NCBI GenBank assembly: GCA_024734495.1
Contig: JALMQS010000187.1
Coordinates: 14,093,173-14,157,172 of the forward strand
Origin: Forficula auricularia
Lineage: Eukaryota; Arthropoda; Insecta; Dermaptera; Forficulidae
Reading direction: 5' to 3'
Length of the DNA stretch: 64,000 nucleotides
The notes under the pieces are model-generated. The model made no database searches. It was not told where the DNA came from and was given only the letters and a program-made list of their open reading frames with translations. Below are positions 1 to 9,994 of the stretch, piece by piece. How positions within the stretch are numbered: position 1 is the first letter of the stretch; every line of letters starts with the position of its first letter. The translations under genes were made by a program, and so were the position numbers.

Positions 1-876
1 TCATGAATCGAACTCGACGGATCTTACTTAGTACGTTTGGCGGGTAAGTTCGCTTATATATGTAGTTTGTTTGGCACCGACTTCAAAAAGTGATTTCATA
101 TTAATATTTCGTGTTTAGTTGTAACTAAATTAGATAATTATTTTATACTCTTTAGTGCATTTTATTTTATTTTTGAGTTCTTATTATTTTATTTGTTGCA
201 TTTAATTTTCTTGAAGTCGGTTTTAGTTTTTTTTTTATAAAAATTATTTTTATTTTTCTCTTTTTAGTGATGTTATTAATAGTGACTTAAGATAATATTT
301 TGTATGCATCTCGTAAGAGAAAGCTTTGGTCGAATGAATCAGAAAATGATAATAAAATTCAATTCATAAATATAGAAATTCTCTCGAAACGTTTGCGGGT
401 TTTGAATGAATGTTTTAAGATTTTTTTTATAAAGTTTTTATTTATTTATTTATTTATTTGATCTTAAGAATTGGAGATTTACGTTATTTCGTCATTGATC
501 ATATCATCAGAGCTTGACCAAATTAATATGTGACCACCCCTAAAATACCCCTTTTCCAATAAAAAAGGATCATCGAAATCAGTCCTCGTTGCAAAAAGTT
601 CTTTCTGAACATACATAAAATAAATAAATAAATAAATTGTTAAGTATCTTTACTATTTTGGAGCTATACTGATCCAAATGCAGAAAGAATCATTCAAATC
701 GGTTCATAAACAAAGAAGTTATGTCTAAACAAACATAGCAAAAAAGGTCCAATACCGATGAAAAAAAGGGGACCAATCGGAAACTAGACTGAACCCAATG
801 CAAAAAAAATCATCAAAATCGGTTCACAATTGGCAATCAATCGAATTGATAACCTCCTCCTTTTTTGAAGTCGGTT
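1..876 (+). repeat. Dispersed repeat family P, copy 1 (cut by left edge)
   Basis: Non-coding repeat whose outer end reads (on the other strand) AACCGACTTCAAAAAAGGAG; here it closes near 863-876 with gaagtcggttaa. The same sequence blocks recur at 48457-49523 (+), 51083-52027 (-) and 63495-64000 (-). Landmarks shared by all are CACCGACTTCAAAAAGT, the block around TAGTTGTAACTAAA, and GTACGTTTGGCGGGTA. In complete copies the left third is an internal inverted repeat; in this copy that part lies outside the window. No coding frame is visible. It behaves as a non-autonomous element of unknown class. Confidence 0.75.
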
Positions 877-990
877 AATTAGATTGTACCTCTACCAGAG
901 AGTATATACTTATTTACATTTTATTTTTCGCAAAAACAAGCCAGCATCTCTAACCTTTTGAAAAAGAGTGGTTTAGCAGAAATTATATCA

Positions 991-1374
991 AGACTTGCTG
1001 CCTTGGATGGATTATTCATTAATAGCATTACAACAAGCTCGTTAATTAGAGTAGCATTACAACAAGACTATTCCTTACCACTAAATAATTCTCGAGTACA
1101 AGAAAATCATAAGTTGGTGTCATCTATTAAATCCGATGGAATGGAAATATTAATTATCATATTATCATATTAAATTAGGAAAAGACTTGCTGCCTTGGAT
1201 GGATTATTCATTAATAGCATTACAACAAGCTCGTTAATTAGAGTAGCATTACAACAAGACTATTCCTTACCACTAAATAATTCTCGAGTACAAGAAAATC
1301 ATAAGTTGGTGTCATCTATTAAATCCGATGGAATGGAAATATTAATTATCATATTATCATATTAAATTAGGAAA
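991..1374 (+). repeat. Perfect 192-bp tandem duplication inside the hAT relic
   Basis: Bases 991-1182 and 1183-1374 read as identical. The unit covers part of the hAT coding relic plus the first 84 bases of the insert that starts after AATTCTCGAGTA, so the duplication is younger than that insertion. The surrounding coding sequence is decayed, which makes perfect identity of the two units notable. Confidence 0.9.
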
Positions 1375-1742
1375 AGTAATTCCATTGCCATTCGAATTTT
1401 GAATCTCTTCAAAATTCGAAACACTCAACGACCTTTATTTAAATTATATAGCATGGCTATATGTTTAAATTTAGAATCACTATATCGCGAAATTTTACAA
1501 ATTAAGATAACAATCTTTGAGTAAAATATTTTACGCGTGTACATATGTAAGAGAGGTTCGCATCCTGCAGGTGAGCCAGATGGCCCGGATTGCTGTTACT
1601 GGCACTCGGGTTCGATTCCCGAGGGAGTGAAAAACAAAATCAAAAATATTCCATTCCATCGGATTTAATAGATGACACCAACTTATGATTTTCTTGTAAA
1701 TTTGAATCTATTACCATCGGCAAATTAATATCTTTCATATTA
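1291..1742 (+). mobile_element. Composite insert with inverted arms, tRNA-like body and tail (copy 1)
   Basis: Flanked by the 12-bp direct repeat AATTCTCGAGTA (1279-1290 and 1743-1754; also 1087-1098 because of the tandem duplication). Removing it restores the hAT reading from LPLNNSRV into INLICSF. It opens with CAAGAAAATCATAAGTTGG. An inverted copy of that arm lies at about 1648-1698, and a unique tail of about 43 bp follows, ending ATATCTTTCATATT. Between the arms sits a tRNA-like body. The same plan is seen at 6682-6953 with a different 12-bp target duplication, so this is a real mobile family. No hammerhead core was found in it. Confidence 0.8.
1571..1622 (+). promoter_or_regulatory. tRNA-like pol III A box and B box
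   Basis: A-box-like GTGAGCCAGATGG (1571-1583) is followed about 26 bases later by a perfect B box GGTTCGATTCC (1609-1619). The latter lies in a T-arm-like hairpin, TCGGG-TTCGATT-CCCGA. This is the internal promoter layout of tRNA genes and tRNA-derived SINEs. I could not fold a complete tRNA with a convincing anticodon arm, so this is called tRNA-like. Confidence 0.6.
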
Positions 1743-1996
1743 AATTCTCGAGTAATTAATCTCATTTGTTCATTTCATGAAATTATCATAAATCGAACTA
1801 TTAATGAATTAGATGGTATGAAGAAAGATGGGAAATTTTTTTCTATAACTATAGATGAATGAACTAGCAAGAGAAATCGCAGATATTTTAATATCAACGT
1901 ACACCAATTTGAAAAAGTGAAGGTTTTCTACATTTGATTCAATCGCGAATCTAATGTAGGGAATTTTTGTCAAATATTGAGTGAAAATAATTCTTG

Positions 1997-2084
1997 ATCC
2001 AGACTTAATACTCCGCAGACTCCAATAGCGTAATCCGCAGTAGTCTCGCGAGATAAAAATATCTTTTTTCAAATCAGCGCGGTC
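1997..2084. mobile_element. 88-bp insert with 13-bp target duplication
   Basis: The direct repeat AAAATAATTCTTG occurs at 1984-1996 and 2085-2097 and brackets 88 bases that interrupt the hAT relic. The insert holds the repeated motif TCCGCAG and no coding sequence. The length of the direct repeat matches the 11-15 bp duplications of the PLE-type inserts elsewhere in the window, but no arm, tail or ribozyme core was recognised. Confidence 0.5.
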
Positions 2085-2387
2085 AAAATAATTCTTGTTG
2101 ACGTATCAATTATTCTTTGATATATTAATGAGAAAATTAAAATTTAATTTGAAAAAGATTTTAATTTAGGATTAGCTCCGATAGCAAGTTCTTATGATGA
2201 TGCTAAGACAATGTTAAAACTGGTTTCCAAGAAACTAAAAAAATTTCATTTGGATCTAGCAACTGATATAGTTGCATCAACAAATGATGGTCTTGCTGTT
2301 ATGAAAAAATTTGGCCAAATATCACGAATAATTATTCAACTCTGCTATTCTGATGCCAAAAATTAAAAATTTCTATTATAAGTTGTA

Positions 2388-3326
2388 GGGGAGAGGTGGG
2401 ATGAAAGGGACACGTATTGAAAGGGACAATACAAATAACTCGCTAAATAAAGGCCGTCATTATTTTTGTTCTGTAGCAACCCTAAAGTACATACATTGAC
2501 ATCTTACTTCACACTTCTTATCATTTCAAGGATGCCGGTGAGGTGCATTTGTTTGTAATTGAGTACCAAATTATTTTTTTGGCTCTTCGTTAGAAAGGTT
2601 TTTTCCAGTACTGTAAACTGTTAATTAAACGGTTTAGCGTTGTTTATAATTGGTGATATACATGCAGATACGAGTAAAAAAAGATCAGTAAACTTTTATT
2701 TAGAATTGTAGGTAGATTTTGTGGTCATCTTTTAATTTGTGTTTGATAGTTATGAAAGGGACACAACAAACGGTTATGAAAGGGACGTCCATTTCATGAC
2801 TAGTATTTCATAAAAATTATTAGTTATTGTTACTTTTTACCATATAGAAAAAACAATTATTTCAAAACAGAATTATTACTATTAAAAGAACTATGATTGT
2901 TTTGTTTTTTATTTATATGAAGATAAATGTTTATTTTCATTTAAGATGAGAAATTTAAGACCAATATGCTATTAATTACTTTCAAAGATGTGATTTTAAA
3001 CTAAAGATAGTTAATAATATACGTGATTCCTAATATTTAGTATATATGTAGCAAAGTTTACGGTGATTTCCTTATATTAACGCGCTGTCCCTTTCATAAA
3101 TGATCCAGTCCCTTTCAATACAACCCATTTTTGAAAGGGAGAAAATACACTTTTTTTTTAATGCAAAAACATAGTACTAAGAACAATTGAATGTGTTTTA
3201 TTGTATTTTATTTCGATACCCAATAAATTGAAGTTTTTAATTCTATTTTTACCTCTTTGAAATGTTATATTATTTATTTGCTAGAGCTTCCACAGCAAAA
3301 ATGTCCCTTTCATGCCACCTCTCCCC
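2388..3326. mobile_element. 939-bp non-autonomous TIR element, TA target
   Basis: Termini GGGGAGAGGTGGGATGAAAG (2388) and the reverse complement CTTTCATGCCACCTCTCCCC (ending 3326) match over about 25 bp with one mismatch and are flanked by TA on both sides. Extra copies of GAAAGGGACA lie just inside both ends. There is no transposase frame. TA targets and this terminal style fit the Tc1/mariner/pogo superfamily. Confidence 0.75.
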
Positions 3327-3339
3327 TAAATGTCTTTTT

Positions 3340-3430
3340 TATCTTCAAAAAACCGAAACCGGTTTAAATCGGTTTTATAGAAAAGGTGAAATTCAAAAAC
3401 CGGTTTTCTAAAAAGTCGGTTTTTGTATAA
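3340..3430. repeat. Clustered ACCGGTTT motifs
   Basis: A run of degenerate, partly palindromic ACCGGTTT and AAACCGGT-like words. No coding sequence. Probably the edge of an old repeat. Confidence 0.4.
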
Positions 3431-4169
3431 ACCCTACTAGATACGCCTGGAAGGAAGGCTTTGCATACCTTCAAAGCGGTCCTAATATTATTAAATTAAC
3501 TCAAAAAAAAGATTTGTTCATTTTACTTAAAATATCTGAAACGTGAAAAAAAAACCTTTCAACCAAGATTTGTTTTCTGTCTGTGGGTCTATACGTTTTT
3601 GTGTCTGTCTTGTTTTAGATACCCACAATAACTCAAAAATGGAAAGTCACAAAAAATTTGAAATTTATTAGTGCCATTTTAGACACCTCAATTCATATTT
3701 AATAAATTGTGTTCTTTGAATTACATCTCCTGTTAGCCTTACCAAAATTCTCCCTAACCATACCTCTCTAAATTATTCATCTCAATTGCTTTTTTATAGA
3801 ATCTCAAGAGATTCTGAGATTCTGCATTATTTCTTGTTGCAGAACAATATAAACATTTGTTATTAATTGAACACCGCAGAGGAGTAAAAGTAGTAGAAAA
3901 AATATAGAGAATTTTAAATTGAAGATTAAGCCAATTATTGAATTTTAAACTTTTTTTTCTTATTAATGTAAATGGTTGGATCAATAAATTTAAATCGGCT
4001 TCAATTATTCTTTAAATTATTATTATTTCTGATGCTCTATGAATAAAATCTTTCAATATATGGTATTTCCCCATTTATTTAATAAAATGAATTCAATTTC
4101 ATATGTAAAAAAAATTAATTTAAACGCTTATGAAAAAAATCGACATCAAAAACTGAAAAGTCTTTTAAA

Positions 4170-4408
4170 TAAAGTTTAAAAAACGCTTTTAAGTAGTAAC
4201 GCACTAAAAAGTATAAATAATGATAATAAACTTTTTTATGTTTAATAACAAAGTCAAAAAGCGTGGGGCGCTTCATTAAGAAGCATGAACTTTTAGTACC
4301 CTACGCTTTTTGACTTTGTTATAGAACATAAAAAAGTTTATTAAATTATTTTATACTTTTTAGTGCGTTACTGACAAAAGCGTTTGTTTTTTTAGTTTTT
4401 TAAACTGT
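4170..4408. mobile_element. Foldback MITE of about 240 bp
   Basis: The left arm contains GTAACGCACTAAAAAGTAT and then CAAAGTCAAAAAGCG. The right arm carries their reverse complements CGCTTTTTGACTTTG and ATACTTTTTAGTGCGTTAC. The loop around 4268-4302 is short. Arms are about 100 bp and imperfect. No coding capacity. Confidence 0.7.
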
Positions 4409-4514
4409 AATTTATTTTTTACTTTTTAGTCTTAATTCTTTCTCCATTAATTCTATGCGTACATCGCTAAACTACCATAAAACTAAATTTAACAAGATTC
4501 TAGTATATCTTTCC

Positions 4515-4765
4515 CAATTTCGCCCCCTCCCTCTCCCCCGCTGGCTAATTTTTGTATTTTTACCCTTCTGGGGGCCCACGTGTATACAAATTTTTGTTGA
4601 ATTTGGACCAAAGATAGTTATAATTTCAAAATTTCGCCCCCCTGGTTAATTTTTGTATCTTTACCCTTCTGGGGTCTCACAGATGATGTGTACACATTTT
4701 GGTTGAGTTTGGACCAAAAGGCGCTATAATTTCAAAATTTCGCCCCCTCCCCCCTGCCTAATTTT
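4515..4765. repeat. Minisatellite-like array, unit about 110 bp
   Basis: Repeats of a unit with CGCCCC (at 4521, 4635 and 4741), GGCTAATTTTTGTAT, CCCTTCTGGGG and TTGGACCAAA. Spacing is 114 then 106 bases. Related words recur at 40835-41160 and near 53130. C-rich on this strand. The short frame across it is not a gene. Confidence 0.65.
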
Positions 4766-4769
4766 TTCA

Positions 4770-6015
4770 TCTCGATTGTTTAAAATCATTGTATTGTCAC
4801 CTGAATTACATATACATCCAAAATTTCAAATCGATACGACAATTCGAAGTAGGATAAAATCGACATTCTAGATCGACTTATACAAGTGAAGCTAATATAA
4901 AGTCATTAAAAATGCTTTTTGTTTCACTTGAGAGCCTAATATTTCAAAGCATCAGAAAAAGTGTCAAGCTTCACTTTAATTTCATATCTACTATGGATAT
5001 TTCAAGATGATATATATAGATTAAATAAAATATATTAAGAGTTTAAGTTGCTAAAAGGCTGTTTTAATATCCTATAATATTTCAAAAGAAATCAATATAA
5101 TTTATTAACAATTACCGCTTCTTATAAAAGGGAATTTTTTCACGTAAGTATATTAATATTTTTATAGATAAATGACTCTACTTTGACAATTTCAATTTGA
5201 TCTATTCCTATGGTTTTTTGGTGTTTATTACTTTTTACTATATCGAGTAATGGGCAAATAATGTTTCTAATGGTGCAGGAAAAAAATGTTTTCCCCTTAT
5301 TTTATGGTGATATCTGAAAAATGACTTAAACTATATTTATTAAAACAAATATTAATTTTTTTACTTTTAACTACATTTGAAAATAAAAACATGTTTTCCA
5401 AAAAGTTTTTTAATATACCTATTTTCATTTTAAACGTTTTAATCTACTCTTATGATATATATAGTAAATCTTGTAACCCGTGGGATTTTTTCTAAATCTT
5501 TATACATATTTAAGTTAAAATTATTTCTTTTCTCCACTAATTCTTATGCTTTATACCCTTGATGATATAATGTTTTACTAGCGGCGACGCCCGCCCTCGT
5601 CGGCCTCTTTCAAACCAGAGGCTTTTCCCCCTGGATCCACCACCTCCGATCACTCACACTATCCCCTCCCGCTGGACCCACCACTGTCCCTGAAGAAGCA
5701 AGAAGGTATGATCCGAATTTTCGGTTTTTTTAAGAGGATGAAAATGACTTTCTAATAGATTCTTTTATTCAGAATTAGTGGTTTTCTTTATCTTTGAGCT
5801 AGCCTTTCCATCAATTCAGCATCAAGTTCTACCAGTCCATCTTCAATGCCTCTAATTAATTAATTTTTCTTTAATTAACAATTTATTGAACCAGTTGTCT
5901 AATTAATTAAGATAAGATAAGATAAGAAATTATTTATTATACAATTATAATTATAGATGTGCATTGTTCATACATGATGAATATACATTGCAATTATATA
6001 TTTTTGTTGAGACAA
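4770..6015. other. AT-rich stretch, no feature recognised
   Basis: No gene. The only distinct part is a short GC-rich patch at 5580-5700 with CCCCCTGGATCCACCACC, similar in style to hAT MITE ends but without a partner end. The GATAA tandem run at 5910-5930 is simple sequence. Confidence 0.5.
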
Positions 6016-6019
6016 CCAC

Positions 6020-6205
6020 ATGTGAATAATTATTTGAATTAACAAAAAACCTAACAAACTAAAGTTACCCGAAGATGAGACCCTGACAGATCGAAGTGTC
6101 AACCCACAAACTTCCTAACCCATGAATTTCATAGCAATCGTTAGAGCCGTTTTCGAGAAACCAATTAAATATTATTTATGGTATATACAAGAATTTCTCA
6201 TTTAT
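6020..6205. repeat. Dispersed repeat, pair with 20640-20860
   Basis: Shares with 20640-20860, in the same orientation, the blocks TGACAGATCGAA, CGTTAGAGCCGTTTTCGAGA and ATATACAAGAATT. The reverse complement resembles 3' untranslated ends of RTE-like LINEs or their SINEs, where TCTCGAAAACGGCTC-type words are common. That is inference only. Confidence 0.55.
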
Positions 6206-6681
6206 TAATATAAGATAAGATAATTAAAAGAAAAACAAGTAGTAGAAGTATTATAGATTTAAATAGATATGTTGTTTACTTGTATGTTGAAGGAGCGAGC
6301 CATCATTGCCATGGAAATCAAACCCAACTACCAGATTTAATTTTCGAATGTGCCTGACCACTTACATTGGATATTTTAAATTTCGAAAGTTATACAGTCA
6401 AAAAGTTTTTTTTTTTAAATAAAACCATTTAACTGCTTATCAATTTGATATAAGTATTGTATTGTCATTGTACATAACTATACATTTATTAAACAAGATT
6501 TCAAGAAAATCGCTGGTTAGAAGTAGGTAAAAATTCGATAAAGAATGAATGAAACCTGTAAAAACATTAAACCATTGAATAATAATTTGCAAAATAAACC
6601 TTTACAAGACCTGCTTATACACACTATGGTACATTTAACAAGCGGCCAAAGAGAAGGCTGCTTACAAATGTAAATGATCTC

Positions 6682-6953
6682 CAAGAAATCATAAGTTGGT
6701 GTCATCTATTCAATCCGATGGAATGGAATATTTTTAATTATATGTCAGAGGGGTTGTTTTTCACCCCTCAGGAATCGAACCCGAGTGCCAGTAGCAGCAA
6801 TCCGGACCACCTGGCTCACCTGCAGGATGCGAACCTCTCTGACATATGAACACGCGTAAAATATTCCGTTCCATCGGATTGAATAGATGACGCCAACTTA
6901 TGATTTCTTGTAAATTTGAATCTATTACCATCGGCAAATTAATATCTTTCATA
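6682..6953 (-). mobile_element. Composite insert with inverted arms, tRNA-like body and tail (copy 2)
   Basis: The 12-bp direct repeat GTAAATGATCTC lies at 6670-6681 and 6954-6965. The insert opens with CAAGAAATCATAAGTTGGTG. The inverted arm ends with CACCAACTTATGATTTCTTG in nearly the same wording (one base differs) near 6891-6910, and a 43-bp tail ending ATATCTTTCATA follows. Arms and tail lie as in copy 1, but the tRNA-like body is flipped: B box complement GGAATCGAACC at 6771-6781 and A box complement CCACCTGGCTCAC at 6807-6819. An internal pair ATGTCAGAGG / CCTCTCTGACAT surrounds the body. Confidence 0.8.
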
Positions 6954-6986
6954 GTAAATGATCTCGTTCTCCGTGTAGTATTTACA

Positions 6987-7166
6987 TTATTTTGCTTTTA
7001 GGTAACGTAACTTCAAATGTTTTGCAAATGTAACGCCTCTAGCCTGATTAGTAATATGGGCTGTGGATTCTACGTCTTGATTCAACCTCTTTAATAAGGC
7101 GGGATAGTCAGCTTTATATCTATTATCTGTTAAATATCTTCCCCATGGGATAACTGATTTATTCTA
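6987..7166 (-). pseudogene. C-terminal fragment of an unrecognised protein
   Basis: On the minus strand an open stretch of about 60 codons ends at TAA (6989-6987). It includes GRYLTDNRYKADYPALL and ends HLKLRYLKAK. Upstream there is an in-frame TAG. Composition is protein-like and unlike the AT noise around it. I do not recognise the family. It lies just beside the composite insert. It may be the tail of an old transposon protein. Confidence 0.4.
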
Positions 7167-7299
7167 ATGCCTCTCAGTACTTCTTTAAGGCAGGTCCTGA
7201 CTGCTTGACCTAATTTCTATCTTTCCTTGTCCTCGAAATGAATCGACATTTATTTATTTATTTCTTCCTTAATATCCTCAATTTTTATTTGATCTTGCG

Positions 7300-7835
7300 A
7301 TTATCAAGCATGCTCCTCAAGAATCATCATTGGTTGAACCAAACAAGCAATCTCAGTGAATTTATATTTGAAATATTTAAACCACAATAATTTAATCGAC
7401 AGTCATACGTGCTAGAGAAACCAAAAGGAAGCAGTAAGAAAACTTGACATTTATTGAAAGACCTTTGCTACAAATCGGTCTATTCCAATCGATCCCCTAA
7501 ACTATATTTATTCTCTAAAAAACAAGGAGTAGTAAAGCTTTACAACGATCTAGTAAACGATCATGACGGTACTCAAATAAATAAGTTTCAAAAGAAATCA
7601 AAACTTTTCTCATCAAGATTCTTGAAAAAACACCGTAATGTTCTATGGAAAAAATGTTGAAAAAAATTATTTAATATTATAGAGGCGTGGAATCAAAATT
7701 TCTGATTAGAATACTCGTCGTGTGAATAGAGAGGTAGTTATAATATTAAACTATATTGAAACGCGTACCTTTTAAGGTCTTTCAGAAATGCAAAAATTCA
7801 AGAAGTCTTCGAAACTTGGAATATAAGTAATTAAA
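7300..7835. other. No feature recognised
   Basis: AT-rich. A 68-codon frame at 7454-7660 (+) has no motif that I recognise and no support beyond being open. Confidence 0.4.
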
Positions 7836-7839
7836 AGCA

Positions 7840-8282
7840 TAATAAACACACTGTTAAAATTCAAAGACGATTTACAACACCAAACATGAAATAATTGCAA
7901 TAAAAAATGACATTTTTTACATATGGTAGATTGGGAAAGGGTGGGAAAATGATCATTATTTTATTTCTTTTCATTGAAGGACTATCACCATCTTGATGAA
8001 AAACTAATATTTGTTAGAATAATATATTCGGAGTAACTTAAAAAAAATTGAAATTATTTACCACGTAGTTTTGATAAAAAAAATAAAAAAAAAACATATT
8101 TGGGCGACTATTTTTAGTGGAGGGGATAAAATAACAATGGCTTGGAAACGATCCATTCATAAATAGAATATAGTAGCGTAAAAAGTAAGTCACGTTAAAA
8201 AAACACAACCTAAAATTTTAACACCGTTCATATTTATAGAGTGGTTACGAGGCTAAAACTTTTTGTGTGGATTGTCGCGAAA
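7840..8282 (+). repeat. Dispersed repeat family R, copy 1
   Basis: About 440 bp repeated in the same orientation at 23750-24222. Shared blocks include TACATATGGTAGATTGG, CATCTTGATGAAAAACTAAT, TTGGAAACGATCCATTCATA and GTTACGAGGCTAAAAC. Copies differ by small indels. No coding capacity, class unknown. Confidence 0.75.
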
Positions 8283-8289
8283 GACAATC

Positions 8290-9500
8290 AGGATAATCAG
8301 GACAATCAAGATAATCAGGTAAAGGGTAACTTCAAGTTCAAAAATATTTTCTTCTACCCCGGAGCCCATTCACAACGAGATACCGTTCAAATACAAATTA
8401 TATATAAATTAATTTAAATTAGAGAATAAAGAAAGAATTTTAAAGGGTTTAGCTGGTGATTTTACATATGGTATAATTTTTAATTTTATCTATCGCAAAG
8501 AGATAACGGGTATCTTAATTTTCGCCATTGCTATATATTCTTAAGTATGTTTTCAATTTTGTAGGGATAAAATATTTTCTAAATCAAAGTGGTTAAAAAA
8601 ATATCTTTTGATCGACAAATAGACAAGGCAACTATTGGGAAATTTGATTTCAAAAGAGTTTAGATATAAAAGAAATAAAAATATACATATTTAAAAAACA
8701 TTTTGGAAAAATATATTTTATTTATTTGTTAATTGATGGAGGGAATTTCGTTTGATACAGTAGGTATTTTGGTTGAACATTCTTCTAATTTTATTTAAGG
8801 ATCAATCACAAAAAACAAATAAAATGCAAAGGGTTAAATACAAAGTGGAAAGCTAAAAACAAATAGAGTACGATTTCTTCTAGTTAGACCTTTGAAAAAT
8901 ATATGTACCTTCTTTTAACTTTGAGATTCTTACTCAAACGTTCCCTGTCTCTTTGACTTCATCTGAAAGGTGAATTTTCGTAATTTTTTTAATGATACAC
9001 ATTCATGAAGCTAGTGTGAATGTTGCTAGAGTCAAATATTCTTGAAGAAGAAGTATAGAAAATATTTTGAAGTTGAATTAGTTGATTTGGGTCTTAGCAG
9101 AAGGTTGTATTGATTAATCAAATTAATTTTTGCAAGAGCAAAAATGTTAACTTCTTATTTAAGATATGTTTGACAAAATTGGGTGGCAAAATGTTTCAGT
9201 CTGCAGGACTTCCGTGATTAGATAATTGAAAATTTCAGAGAATAAAGGTGATTGATATTCCCTTACGTTCTAGAAAATCATCTTGAAAATCTTGAAATTG
9301 GACAAAGTTATGGGGACAGGGGTTGTAAGAAGTTATACATGGCTAAATAAGGCACTTTTAATCAAGACTTGATTCGATGAGGCACTTTCCATGAAATTTG
9401 ATACTTGAAAATGTTCATTTCAATGGTGATAGTTCCCTACATTCTAGAAAAATTTTAAATCATTAAAATCTTTCAATGGGGCAAAGTCATGGAAAGGTTG
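8290..9500. other. AT-rich, weak degenerate internal repeats only
   Basis: No gene. Between 9180 and 9660 phrases such as GGCTAAATGAGGCACTTTTAA recur two or three times with heavy divergence, suggesting an old tandem repeat. Confidence 0.4.
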
Positions 9501-9503
9501 TAA

Positions 9504-9599
9504 CCCAGGTAACCACAATATCCTCAGAATATTCTAAGGATATTCTAAGGACATTTAAATCTTCTTAGAATATTCTGAGGATATTGTGTGTTACCTGGG
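9504..9599. mobile_element. 96-bp palindromic MITE
   Basis: Begins CCCAGGTAACCACAATATCC and ends with its near complement GATATTGTGTGTTACCTGGG. Almost the whole length is arms. It interrupts a degenerate local repeat (GGTTGTAAGAAG near 9322), which shows the empty site and suggests a target duplication of only about 2 bp (AA). Confidence 0.7.
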
Positions 9600-9687
9600 A
9601 AGAAGGTCTGCTTGGCTAAATGAGGCACTTTTAATCAATGAAGAAAGTTAACATTGAAGTTTCCTAAAGAAGTTCCTCTTCCAACAT

Positions 9688-9745
9688 CAATAAAAATTGA
9701 AAGTTTTTGTGCCAAGGGTAGCAGAATTTTTATATATTGAAGGAA
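9688..9745 (-). repeat. Fragment of the 45-kb PLE-type family (tail region)
   Basis: The minus strand reads TATATAAAAATTCTGCTAC then AAACTTTCAATTT, the same words as the tail of the insert at 45399-45692. No ribozyme core remains. Confidence 0.6.
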
Positions 9746-9930
9746 TTATATATTAAAGTAAAGATTTGAGCATCTTCTTTTTTGAAAATAGTTGGAATGT
9801 TTTTCTAAAAATCAGCTAGGGTTCAGATTAACAAATCAATTTTAAAAGAGAAAGAATTTAATTTTTAGGACAGATTCTAAGATTTTAATAGAAATATTAT
9901 TAAATTGCGATATCAGAATTATATATTATT

Positions 9931-9990
9931 GGAATTCCAGCAGAAGACACACTCTTTTATTGTCTCCTTCAATCAATAAAAATCGCAATT
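9931..9990 (+). repeat. Fragment of the 45-kb PLE-type family (arm end)
   Basis: GGAATTCCAGCAGAAGACAC followed by ACTCTTTTATTGTCTCCTTC is nearly identical to the distal arm of the 45-kb insert. The hammerhead part is missing. Confidence 0.65.
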
Positions 9991-9994
9991 TCTA

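Larger units (their letters stand above)
925..2350 (+). pseudogene. hAT-type transposase relic, broken by insertions
   Basis: Coding similarity survives in pieces. At 925-1098 the frame reads ..LLKKSGLAEIISRLAALDG, like the N-terminal region of ZBED1-like hAT transposases. At 1755-1996 it resumes with KKDGKFFSITIDE followed by a TGA where the family has W (motif DEWTS), then NRRYFNINVH. At 2140-2347 it reads DIVASTNDGLAVMKKFG, matching the family segment DIVA.TTDGA.VM.KFG. The pieces join in order when the inserts at 1291-1742 and 1997-2084 are removed. The relic ends at the TIR element that begins at 2388. It has several stops and cannot make a transposase. Family assignment rests on recognised motifs, not on a search. 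Confidence 0.7.

Noticed and set aside
1560..1640. A genuine tRNA gene
   Set aside because: A and B boxes are good, but no full cloverleaf with anticodon arm and acceptor stem can be drawn; it is carried by a mobile insert.
5690..5730. CTGAAGA followed by ATCCGAATTTTCGG as a hammerhead
   Set aside because: Stem II does not pair at the right spacing and GAAA is lost; resemblance to the 20.4-kb relic is too weak.
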